Below are positions 1-6,161 of a stretch of DNA of 9,135 bases, in pieces. A program made the position numbers and the translations under genes. Positions within the stretch are counted from its first letter, which is position 1; every line of letters starts with the position of its first letter. The DNA is taken from positions 1 to 9,135 of the forward strand of contig SKPY01000473.1 in assembly GCA_007119305.1 (NCBI GenBank). Reading direction: 5' to 3'. The DNA comes from Nitriliruptorales bacterium. Lineage in GTDB: Bacteria; Actinomycetota; Nitriliruptoria; Euzebyales; Egibacteraceae. The notes under the pieces are model-generated. The model saw only the letters and a program-made list of their open reading frames with translations, did no database searches and was not told the DNA's origin.

Positions 1-149
1 GCGGCTGCCTCCTCGACAGCGGCATACAGCGGGGAAGCCGGATCCAGATAGGCGCGCACGATGTCGACGACCAGGAGCGCCTGTCGCTGCCCGAAGCCGA
101 GGCGTCCCCGGAACCCGGCCTGCTCGTAGTCGTGCGTGAGATCGCTCAT
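1..149 (-). CDS. Isochorismatase-fold cysteine hydrolase, N-carbamoylsarcosine amidase-like (N-terminus only)
   Basis: The first 49 codons of a leftward gene are present and the rest lies beyond the left edge. The start reads MSDLTHDYEQAGFRGRLGFG and continues into QALLVVDIVRAYLDPASPLY. The hydrophobic strand ending in Asp (LLVVD, D29) is the first strand of the isochorismatase-like fold, and in that family this Asp is the first member of the Asp-Lys-Cys catalytic triad. The GRLGFG...ALLVVD.V.AY.DP.SPLY pattern is typical of N-carbamoylsarcosine amidase-like members, which hydrolyse N-carbamoyl or amide bonds. ATG at 149-147 is preceded by GGAGG (minus strand, 164-160) ten bases upstream. The gene follows hyuB on the same strand. 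In creatinine breakdown, N-methylhydantoinase (HyuAB type) makes N-carbamoylsarcosine, which an enzyme of this family hydrolyses, so the order fits sequential steps. The Lys and Cys of the triad are outside the window. Maleamate amidase or another family member is possible. Confidence 0.72.
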   Translation of the reverse strand, partial: MSDLTHDYEQAGFRGRLGFGQRQALLVVDIVRAYLDPASPLYAAVEEAA

Positions 150-159
150 CGGTGCAAGG

Positions 160-164
160 CCTCC
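160..164 (-). promoter_or_regulatory. Ribosome binding site of the amidase-like gene
   Basis: GGAGG on the minus strand lies 10 bases before the ATG at 149 and supports that start. It sits directly beneath the 166-198 hairpin, so folding could affect ribosome access. Confidence 0.6.
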
Positions 165-165
165 A

Positions 166-198
166 CCACCGGGCCGTTCCTGGAGAACGGCCCGGTGG
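166..198. terminator. Perfect 14-bp inverted repeat between hyuB and the amidase-like gene
   Basis: CCACCGGGCCGTTC (166-179) is exactly complementary to GAACGGCCCGGTGG (185-198), with a 5-base loop. This would form a very stable GC-rich hairpin in the leftward transcript just after the hyuB stop (217). No T-tract follows on the minus strand. Instead, the GGAGG of the next gene begins two bases after the stem. It may be a partial terminator, an attenuator or a 3'-end stabiliser that lowers expression of the last gene relative to hyuAB. The structure is seen directly; its function is inferred. Confidence 0.6.
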
Positions 199-216
199 GG
201 CGGGGGGCGGGGGTGG

Positions 217-2082
217 TCATGCTCCGCCTCGGCTGAAGACAGGCGGCTCGGGGGCGGGCAGGCCGGTCTCCTCCAGGCAGCGAGCGCGGAGCTCCTCGAT
301 CGGTGGGCCGAAGTCGAACACGGCGGGTTCACCGCGCTGCTCGCGGAGCTGGGCGCGCAGCTTCTCCGTCGCCCCCACGTCGACGCCGAGGTCGTCGTCG
401 AGCACGACGCCGTAGCGACGGCCGCCCTCACGTGTCACGAGCCCGCGGTCGACCTCCTTCGCGACGAGCTCGGGGTCCCGCTCGTAGGGGTCGCCCCAGC
501 CACCGCCGCCCCACGTGATGTAGTGCAGGACGTCGTCGGGCTCCACCCGCACATGGTCGCACTTGCTCGGCAGCACCTCCGTGGTGCCGTCCGCGCGCAC
601 GAGCACCTTGCGGCTCCGGCCGCCGGGCAGTCCGCCGTTCACCCCCCAGGGGTAGGTGAACCAGCGGTCGTCGTGGATCGAGATCTCTCCCGGCTCGAGG
701 AACCGGTAGGCGATCTCGATGCCGTTGCCCCCGCGATGCAGCCCGGGGCCGCCCGAGTCGGGCACGGTCTCGTACTTGTCGATGACGAGCGGGAAGTACG
801 CCTCGAGGAACTCGTTCGGCACGTTCGTGAAGCTCGGCCACAGCGAGTGACCGTCGGGGCCGTCCCCGAACGGTCTCCCTGGGATGCCGCCGAACCCGAT
901 CTGATACAGCTGGTACCACTCGCCGTTCGCGTCGTAGCCCGAGTACATGAGATGGGGCGAGGAAGAGAAGCCGGCGGCGTTCAGGAACTCCGGCTGGCGT
1001 TGCCCGAGCAGGCCGCCGAGGACGTCGAAGATGCGCCCCAGGCCGTGCGTGCGGCAGGACAGCGCCGCCGGGTAGCGGGGCTTCAGCAGGCTGCCCTCGG
1101 GGATCCGCACGTCGATGAGCGGGTAGAAGCCGTCGTTCCACAGGATCTGCGGGTCGAAGACCATGATCATGTAGATCCCGAAGAACATCTTGAACATGTT
1201 CTCGTTCAAGTAGAAGTTGATCGACCCTTCCGCCTGCGGGTCGGTGCCCTCGAAGTCGAGGACGACCTTCTCCCCCTCCCGCCACATCGTGCAGTGGATC
1301 TTGTAGGGCCCGTGCCCCCGCCCGTCATCGCAGATGTAGTCGGTGAAGGTCAGCTTCTCCTCGCTGACCGTGGTCTTGATCAGCTGTGCCATCGCCCGGC
1401 GGTTGCGCTCGAGCAGCGCGTCGAGGGTCGACAGGTAGGTCTCGGTCCCGAAGCGCCGGCACAGCTCGGTCACCCGCCGGGCCGCGGTCCTGCAGGCAGC
1501 GACGATCGCGTTCAGGTCCGAGCGGTTCCACTCCTTCATCCGCACCTGCCGGAGGATGAGCCGGAGCCCTTCGTCGTTGAGCTCGCCCCTGCGGTAGAGC
1601 TTGAACGGGGGGACGACCACGCCCTCCTCGTAGATGCTCGTCGCGTCGGTCGGCAAGCTGCCGGGCACCTTGCCGCCCACGTCCGTCATGTGCCCGAACA
1701 TCGCCGCCCAGCCCACCAGCGCCCCGTCGAGGAACACGGGCACGAGCACGAGCCAGTCGTTCGCGTGGCTGATCGCGGCGTCGCAGCTGTACGGATCGCT
1801 GGTCAGGAAGACGTCGCCCTCCTCCACCGTGTCCTTGTAGGTGTCCAGGAAGCCCCTGATGAAGGACCCGAACTGACCCACGACCATCCGTCCCTTGCGA
1901 TCGGCGATGATCGGGAACTCGTCGTGCTGCTCCCGGATGCCCGGGCTCATGGCCGTGCGAAACAGCACCGCATCCATCTCGTAGCGGGCGTTGCGCAGGG
2001 CGTTCTCGATGATGTCGATGGTCACCGGGTCGACCTCGACGGTGGCGAACTCACGCGGGTTCGGTTCGATGATCTGGGCCAT
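217..2082 (-). CDS. hyuB: Hydantoinase B / oxoprolinase family subunit (HyuB)
   Basis: This 621-residue protein matches the hydantoinase B family along its whole length. The family includes the large subunit of ATP-dependent N-methylhydantoinase, the C-terminal half of 5-oxoprolinase, and acetone or acetophenone carboxylase subunits. Visible landmarks are REQHDEFP (50-57), TSDPY (95-99), SHANDWLVLVPVF (105-117), GHMTDVGGKVPGSLP (130-144), YEEG (151-154), GGPGLHRGGNG (444-454) and the C-terminal GGGGWGDPYERD (525-536), followed by EVDRGLVT and RRYGVV. After DPY most family members carry a GGTHLPD-like stretch; here it is ISHANDW. The protein is somewhat longer than many homologues because of a charged C-terminal tail after about 580. 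ATG at 2082 has AGGAGG 8 bases upstream, and the hyuA stop is 18 bases before it. It should act with HyuA as a cytoplasmic complex. Whether it hydrolyses a ring or carboxylates a ketone cannot be decided from sequence. Confidence 0.9.
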   Translation of the reverse strand: MAQIIEPNPREFATVEVDPVTIDIIENALRNARYEMDAVLFRTAMSPGIREQHDEFPIIADRKGRMVVGQFGSFIRGFLDTYKDTVEEGDVFLTSDPYSCDAAISHANDWLVLVPVFLDGALVGWAAMFGHMTDVGGKVPGSLPTDATSIYEEGVVVPPFKLYRRGELNDEGLRLILRQVRMKEWNRSDLNAIVAACRTAARRVTELCRRFGTETYLSTLDALLERNRRAMAQLIKTTVSEEKLTFTDYICDDGRGHGPYKIHCTMWREGEKVVLDFEGTDPQAEGSINFYLNENMFKMFFGIYMIMVFDPQILWNDGFYPLIDVRIPEGSLLKPRYPAALSCRTHGLGRIFDVLGGLLGQRQPEFLNAAGFSSSPHLMYSGYDANGEWYQLYQIGFGGIPGRPFGDGPDGHSLWPSFTNVPNEFLEAYFPLVIDKYETVPDSGGPGLHRGGNGIEIAYRFLEPGEISIHDDRWFTYPWGVNGGLPGGRSRKVLVRADGTTEVLPSKCDHVRVEPDDVLHYITWGGGGWGDPYERDPELVAKEVDRGLVTREGGRRYGVVLDDDLGVDVGATEKLRAQLREQRGEPAVFDFGPPIEELRARCLEETGLPAPEPPVFSRGGA

Positions 2083-2100
2083 GTTGCTCGCCTCCTGTGG
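2083..2100 (-). promoter_or_regulatory. hyuA-hyuB junction with a strong ribosome binding site
   Basis: The 18-base gap contains AGGAGG on the minus strand, 8 bases before the hyuB ATG. No promoter or terminator fits here, so hyuB is read from the hyuA transcript. Confidence 0.7.
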
Positions 2101-4149
2101 CTAGGCCTGCGCGGGGCGGATGAGGATGTTGCCGTGGATGTCGATCTCACCGACGCAGTCGGGGAGGATGAGGGTCGTGGAGTCCATCTCGGTGACGATC
2201 GCGGGCCCGGCGATCCGGTTGCGGGCCTGCAGGCCCGCCCGGTCGTACAGGGCCGCCTCCCGTTCACCGCCCTCGACCCAGATCGGAGTGGTTCCGATCC
2301 GCGCCCCGGACGGGTCCTCGCGCCCTTGCGGGATGTGCTCTGGGTGGACGCTCGTCTGGCGCCCTTCGACGATCGCGCGCAGGTTCACGAGCTCGTGCTC
2401 GGCGTCGAGGGCGAACGTGAACAGCCGCGTGTGCTCGTCGTCGAAGGTCTGGCGGATGGCGTCGAGGCCGTGGTCCTCGAACTGGGCGAGCGCGACGTCC
2501 ACCGGCAGCTCGAAGCCCTGACCGTGGTAGCGCACGTCAACCTGGTAGCGGATGTGCTCCGGCTGCTCGCGCTCGGCCGCGAGCGCCTGGCTGGCCTCGT
2601 CGGCAAGCTCGACCAAGGCGGCGTGCACCACCTCGTCGCTCGTCTCGCCGAACCGACGGATGAACGTGCGCGCCGCCTCGTTCCGCAGCACCGTCGTGGC
2701 GTCGCCATAGGCCGACAGGACGCCCGGGCTCGGCGGGATGATCACCGGCCAGGAGCCCATCAGCTGGCCGAGGGCGTTGGCATGCAGCGGTCCCGCGCCA
2801 CCGAACGCCACCAGTGCGAACTCGCGCGGGTCGTGCCCCTGCTGGACGCTCACGAGCCGCAGGGCGCCGAACATGTTCTCGTTGACGATGTCGGTGATCC
2901 CGGCCGCCGCGTGCATGAGGTCGAGGCCCATCGCGTCGGCGATCTGCGAGACGGCGGCCTTCGCCGCCTCGGTGTCGAGGGTCATCTCACCCCCGAGCAG
3001 GCTGGGCGGCAGATACCCGAGCACGACGTTCGCGTCGGTGACCGTGGGGGCCTCGCCGCCCTGCCCGTACGCTGCCGGGCCGGGTTCTGCTCCCGCCGAC
3101 TGCGGCCCGACACGCAGCGCCTGGGTGAGCTCTGGGACGTGGGCGATCGATCCACCGCCGGCGCCGACGGTTCGGACGTCGACCGAGCTGGCGCGCACGG
3201 TCAGGTCGCCAACGGTGGTCTCCCGCCCGACCTTCGGCTGCCCCCGCTCGACGAGCGCGACGTCGGTGGAGGTTCCGCCCATGTCGAGCGTGAGCAGGTT
3301 GTCGTACCCGGCCTGCTGCGCGATCCACAGCGCACCGGAGACACCACCGGCCGGTCCGCTCATGAGCATGGTCACCGGATGGTCCCTCGCGACCTCGGTG
3401 CCCATGAGCCCGCCGTCGCTGCGCAGGATGTTGAAGCGCGCGTCGATCGACCGCGCCCGGAGCTCGCCTTCGAGGTTGGTGACGTAGCGGGACACCGTAG
3501 GCCGGACGTAGGAGTTGGCCACCGTCGTCAGGGTCCGCTCGTACTCGCGGATCTCCGGCAGCACCCGGCTGGACAGGGACACCGGCAGGTCCGGCAGCTC
3601 CTCGGCGCAGATCTCCGCCGCGCGCCGCTCGTGCGCGGCATTGGCGAAGCTGTTCACGAAGCTGACGGTCAGCGCCTCGACCCCACGGCCTTTGAGCTCG
3701 CGCAGGCCCTCGCGCAGCGCGTCCTCGTCGAGCGCTCGCAGGACGTCGCCGCGGGCATCGACGCGCTCGGGCACCTCGATGGTGTGCTCGAGGGCGGCGA
3801 GCGGCTCGGGTTTCGGCCAGATGATCCAACCGGCCAGACCCCCCGGCACGAAGGAGCGCGCGACCTGCAGCACCTGCCCGTAGCCCTCGGTGACGAGCAG
3901 GCCGACGCGGGCGCCCTTGCCCTCGAGCACCGCGTTCGTGGCCACGGTCGTGCCGTGCAGCACGTGCGCGAGCTCGCTCGGCTCGATCCGCGCCGCCTCG
4001 CAGATCTTCTGGATGCCGCTCAACACCCCCCGGGAGGGGTCGTCGGGCGTCGACGGGGTCTTGGCTCGATGCGTCGCTCCGCTGTCCTCGTCGATCAGCA
4101 ACAGGTCGGTGAACGTGCCGCCGACGTCCACTCCGAGTCGATAGGGCAT
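2101..4149 (-). CDS. hyuA: Hydantoinase A / oxoprolinase family ATP-binding subunit (HyuA)
   Basis: This 682-residue protein is a full-length hydantoinase A family member, the ATP-using partner of HyuB. The N-terminus has the actin-fold phosphate motif GVDVGGTFTD (6-15), followed by the family signature HGTTVATNAVLEGKG (65-79). The central domain shows SGPAGGVSGA (264-273), LDMGGTSTDVALV (288-300), VGAGGGSIAHV (328-338), VGPQSAGAEPGPAAYG (347-362), TDANVVLGYL (371-380) and FGGAGPLHA (449-457). All expected nucleotide-site glycines and aspartates look intact. Length is normal for stand-alone HyuA (about 680-720). ATG at 4149 has GGAGG (4159-4155) 5 bases upstream; the CoA-transferase stop is 16 bases before it and hyuB follows 18 bases later. 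Known relatives phosphorylate the substrate during ATP-driven ring opening of N-methylhydantoin or 5-oxoproline, or take part in ketone carboxylation. No small third (gamma) carboxylase subunit is visible next to it, which slightly favours a hydrolase. Confidence 0.92.
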   Translation of the reverse strand: MPYRLGVDVGGTFTDLLLIDEDSGATHRAKTPSTPDDPSRGVLSGIQKICEAARIEPSELAHVLHGTTVATNAVLEGKGARVGLLVTEGYGQVLQVARSFVPGGLAGWIIWPKPEPLAALEHTIEVPERVDARGDVLRALDEDALREGLRELKGRGVEALTVSFVNSFANAAHERRAAEICAEELPDLPVSLSSRVLPEIREYERTLTTVANSYVRPTVSRYVTNLEGELRARSIDARFNILRSDGGLMGTEVARDHPVTMLMSGPAGGVSGALWIAQQAGYDNLLTLDMGGTSTDVALVERGQPKVGRETTVGDLTVRASSVDVRTVGAGGGSIAHVPELTQALRVGPQSAGAEPGPAAYGQGGEAPTVTDANVVLGYLPPSLLGGEMTLDTEAAKAAVSQIADAMGLDLMHAAAGITDIVNENMFGALRLVSVQQGHDPREFALVAFGGAGPLHANALGQLMGSWPVIIPPSPGVLSAYGDATTVLRNEAARTFIRRFGETSDEVVHAALVELADEASQALAAEREQPEHIRYQVDVRYHGQGFELPVDVALAQFEDHGLDAIRQTFDDEHTRLFTFALDAEHELVNLRAIVEGRQTSVHPEHIPQGREDPSGARIGTTPIWVEGGEREAALYDRAGLQARNRIAGPAIVTEMDSTTLILPDCVGEIDIHGNILIRPAQA

Positions 4150-4154
4150 TGCAG

Positions 4155-4159
4155 CCTCC
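4155..4159 (-). promoter_or_regulatory. Ribosome binding site of hyuA
   Basis: GGAGG on the minus strand lies 5 bases before the hyuA ATG at 4149 and within the 16-base gap after the CoA-transferase stop. It fixes the start. Confidence 0.65.
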
Positions 4160-4165
4160 GTTCCG

Positions 4166-5386
4166 CTAGATGATCCCGTCGTCGTGCAGCCGGGTGAGGT
4201 CGTCCTCGTCGAGCCCGAGGATCCCGCCGTAGATCTCGGAGTTGTGCGCTCCTAGCTCCGGTCCGGCGTGGCGGACGGCGCCGGGCGTCGCGGACAGCCG
4301 GGGGGCGACGTTGTGCATCGCGATCTCGCCGAAGTCCGCATGGGCGAGGCGGACGATCGCGTCGCGCGCCTCGAAGTGCGGGTCGGCGAGCATGTCCTTC
4401 GCGGTGAAGATGCGGCCTGCCGGCACGCCGCCCTGGTCGAGCAGCCCGAGCAGTTCGTCGGCGGGCAACGTCGCGCTCCACGCGGCGATCTCGTCGTCGA
4501 GGGCGGCCTGATGCTGACCGCGGGCTGAGTGGGTGGCGTAGCGCTCGTCCTCGGCGAGCTCGGAGCGGTCCATCACGTGCGCGAGCCGGCGGAAGACCGT
4601 GTCCTGGTTCGCCGCGATCAGGACGCTCTCGCCGTCCGCGGTCGGGTAGACGTTGCTGGGCGCAACGTTCGGGAGGATGGCACCGGTGCGTTCCCGGGTG
4701 TAGCCCGCCACCTGGTACTCGGGGATGAGCGACTCCATCATCGCGAGCACCGCCTCGTAGATGGCGCTGTCCACCACCTGTCCCCGGCCGGTGCGCCTGC
4801 GGGCGTGCACTGCCATCACCGCCCCGAAGGCCGCCAACGTCCCCGCGAGCGAATCGCCGATGGAGATGCCCGCGCGCGACGGCGGGCGGTCGGGCTCGCC
4901 CGTCACGTAGCGCAGCCCGCCCATCGCCTCTCCGATCGAGCCGTAGCCGGCGCGCGGGGCGTAGGGCCCGGTCTGCCCGAACCCCGTCACCCGGACGAGG
5001 ATGATGCCGGGGTTGGTGGCTGCGAGGTCGTCGTAGCCGAGACCCCACCGCTCGAGCGTCCCCGGACGGAAGTTCTCGACGAGGATGTCGGCGTTCGCGA
5101 CGAGCTCGCGGGCGAGCGCCTGGCCGGCCGGCTCCCGCAGGTTGAGGGTCACCGACTTCTTGTTGCGGGCGACCACCGGCCACCACAGCGAGAGGCCGTG
5201 CGGCTTCTCGCGTCCCCACTGCCGCATGGGGTCCCCCGCGCCGGGCTGCTCGAGCTTGATGACTTCCGCGCCGAAATCAGCCAGCAGCTGCCCACAGAAC
5301 GGGCCCGCAAGCAGCTGACCCATCTCGAGCACGCGAAGATCGGCGAGCGGGCCGCCCGCGTCGGAGGTGCCGGCGGGGGCGCTCAC
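4166..5386 (-). CDS. Family III (CaiB/BaiF) CoA-transferase
   Basis: This 406-residue protein is of normal length for the formyl-CoA/carnitine CoA-transferase family, which moves CoA from an acyl-CoA donor to a free carboxylic acid. Motifs in order are LADLRVLEMGQLLAGPFCGQ (14-33), DFGAEVIKLE (37-46), NKKSVTLNL (75-83), ADILVENFRPGTLERWGLGY (99-118), GFGQTGPYAPRAGYG (135-149) and GISIGDSLAG (173-182). The Asp of SIGDSLAG (D178) aligns with the family's catalytic aspartate, which forms the acyl-anhydride intermediate. The start is GTG at 5386-5384, overlapping the regulator's stop as GTGA, with a purine-rich GGGGGAGA just upstream. An open frame continues upstream but only antisense to codon use in gntR. 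It is probably translationally coupled to the regulator. Its pairing with an HMG-CoA-lyase-like gene resembles the succinyl-CoA:citramalate CoA-transferase plus R-citramalyl-CoA lyase pair known in Chloroflexus. The donor and acceptor are unknown. Confidence 0.9.
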   Translation of the reverse strand: MSAPAGTSDAGGPLADLRVLEMGQLLAGPFCGQLLADFGAEVIKLEQPGAGDPMRQWGREKPHGLSLWWPVVARNKKSVTLNLREPAGQALARELVANADILVENFRPGTLERWGLGYDDLAATNPGIILVRVTGFGQTGPYAPRAGYGSIGEAMGGLRYVTGEPDRPPSRAGISIGDSLAGTLAAFGAVMAVHARRRTGRGQVVDSAIYEAVLAMMESLIPEYQVAGYTRERTGAILPNVAPSNVYPTADGESVLIAANQDTVFRRLAHVMDRSELAEDERYATHSARGQHQAALDDEIAAWSATLPADELLGLLDQGGVPAGRIFTAKDMLADPHFEARDAIVRLAHADFGEIAMHNVAPRLSATPGAVRHAGPELGAHNSEIYGGILGLDEDDLTRLHDDGII

Positions 5387-6045
5387 GCGGTCTCCCCCTC
5401 GTGCGCCGCGGATGTGCCGAGCAGCGCATCGCGGGCGGCCAGCACGTGGGAGCGCATCACGCTGGCCGCCCATGCGGGGTCGCGGGCGGTGAGCGCGACG
5501 ATCAGCTCCCGGTGATGGGCGAAGCTCCGCTCGAGCGCCTCGGGCGTGTACCGGCGGAACGTGCGGTGCACCAGCGGCGACTGGACGACGGACCCGATCA
5601 GCGTGACGAGCCGGCGGTTGTCGGCTCCCTCGCGGATGATCTGATGGAGCTCGTTGTTGAGCTCGGCGACACGGTCGAGGCCCCGCGTCCCGCCGCGCCG
5701 GCCCGCGGAGTCCATGCGGTCCTGCAGGGTGGCCAGCCGACGCAGCTCGGCGGTGCCGATGCGGGACGCAGCCAACTCGGCCGCGTGGCTCTCGAGCAGT
5801 GCCCGCAGCCCGAAGATCTCGTCGAGGTCCCGCTCGGTCCAGCTGGCGACGTGGGCACCGCGGTTCGGCACGAACTCGACGAGCCCCTCGGCATGCAGCC
5901 GGTGCAACGCTTCGCGGACCGGAGTCCGGCTGACATCGGCGGCGGCAGCGAGTTCCTCCTCGGGCAGGCGGGCGCCGGCGGGGAACTCTCCGGCGAGCAG
6001 GCGCTCCCGCAGATGCTCGTACGCTCGCTGCGCGGCCCGCGCCAT
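5383..6045 (-). CDS. GntR-family transcriptional regulator, FCD (FadR-like) subfamily
   Basis: This 220-residue protein has an N-terminal winged helix-turn-helix (about 1-67) and a helical FCD ligand-binding domain (about 73-205). The recognition-helix signature SRTPVREALHRL (39-50) and the wing PNRGAHV (60-66) are typical. In the FCD domain the usual Asp-His-His-His metal pocket is represented by N130, H134, H178 and H200, so the first ligand is Asn rather than the more common Asp. Two starts are possible. GTG at 6051 overlaps the Shine-Dalgarno sequence, while ATG at 6045 has AAGAGG 5 bases upstream, so ATG is preferred. It is the first gene of the leftward operon and overlaps the CoA-transferase by 4 bases. 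FCD regulators usually bind small organic acids and repress nearby catabolic genes. The paired palindromes in the adjacent divergent region are its likely operators. The inducer is not predictable. Confidence 0.88.
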   Translation of the reverse strand: MARAAQRAYEHLRERLLAGEFPAGARLPEEELAAAADVSRTPVREALHRLHAEGLVEFVPNRGAHVASWTERDLDEIFGLRALLESHAAELAASRIGTAELRRLATLQDRMDSAGRRGGTRGLDRVAELNNELHQIIREGADNRRLVTLIGSVVQSPLVHRTFRRYTPEALERSFAHHRELIVALTARDPAWAASVMRSHVLAARDALLGTSAAHEGETA

Positions 6046-6070
6046 GGCCACCTCTTAACGACAGTCTGCC

Positions 6071-6086
6071 AGGTTGTATGCAACCT
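6071..6086. promoter_or_regulatory. Palindromic operator 1 (candidate GntR site) over the leftward promoter
   Basis: AGGTTG and CAACCT form perfect 6-base arms around the centre TATG. The core TTGTATGCAA (6074-6083) is of the TTGTATACAA type recognised by several FCD GntR regulators. It overlaps the predicted -10 element and start point of the regulator operon, a position suited to repression. The palindrome is seen; the binding is inferred. Confidence 0.65.
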
Positions 6087-6111
6087 AGGGATCCCCCTCG
6101 CCAGTGGTCAA
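6082..6111 (-). promoter_or_regulatory. Predicted promoter of the gntR-CoA-transferase-hyuAB operon
   Basis: On the minus strand TTGACC (6111-6106) matches the -35 consensus at 5 of 6 bases. After an 18-base spacer comes TAGGTT (6087-6082), a TANNNT-type -10. Transcription would begin near 6075, giving a leader of about 30 bases that contains the AAGAGG ribosome binding site of gntR. Operator 1 covers the -10 and start region. Confidence 0.5.
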
Positions 6112-6146
6112 GAATTTTTCGAGACGTTTCGCTCAGCGGGTCAATT

Positions 6147-6156
6147 TTGTATACAT
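6147..6156. promoter_or_regulatory. Palindromic operator 2 (candidate GntR site) next to the lyase start
   Basis: TGTATACA (6148-6155) is a perfect palindrome inside TTGTATACAT, which matches operator 1's TTGTATGCAA at 8 of 10 positions. Its centre lies 73 bp from operator 1's centre, close to seven helical turns. It ends six bases before the lyase GTG and coincides with the likely -10 element. Confidence 0.65.
6150..6155 (+). promoter_or_regulatory. Possible -10 element of the lyase gene, leaderless layout
   Basis: TATACA lies exactly 12 to 7 bases before the GTG at 6162, so transcription could start at the first base of the coding sequence. The corresponding -35 position has only a weak match (TTTCGC, 6127-6132, 17-base spacer). 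This is a positional inference. Confidence 0.4.
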
Positions 6157-6161
6157 AGGGT

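Larger units (their letters stand above)
150..216 (-). other. hyuB to amidase-like gene spacer
   Basis: This 67-base spacer is the only sizeable gap inside the leftward operon. It contains the 14-bp hairpin and the downstream gene's ribosome binding site. No -10/-35 pair was recognised, so a separate promoter is not supported. Confidence 0.5.
6046..6161. other. AT-rich divergent regulatory island
   Basis: This gap between gntR and the lyase gene is visibly richer in A/T than its flanks. It holds both TTGTATRCAW palindromes, the predicted leftward promoter, the gntR ribosome binding site, and two GGTCAA copies (6106-6111 and 6139-6144), each followed by a T-rich run. It is the main control point for the whole catabolic cluster. 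Confidence 0.65.

Noticed and set aside
136..4173. A plus-strand open frame of 1345 codons running antisense to both hyuB and hyuA
   Set aside because: Its residues are Arg/Val/Asp/His-rich low-complexity text with no family motif, it spans the hyuA-hyuB gap, and the opposite strand carries complete conserved proteins with ribosome sites. It reflects the scarcity of stops opposite high-GC codons.
4529..5515. Plus-strand open frame of 328 codons opposite the CoA-transferase
   Set aside because: No recognisable motifs, and it is the antisense shadow of a well-conserved gene.
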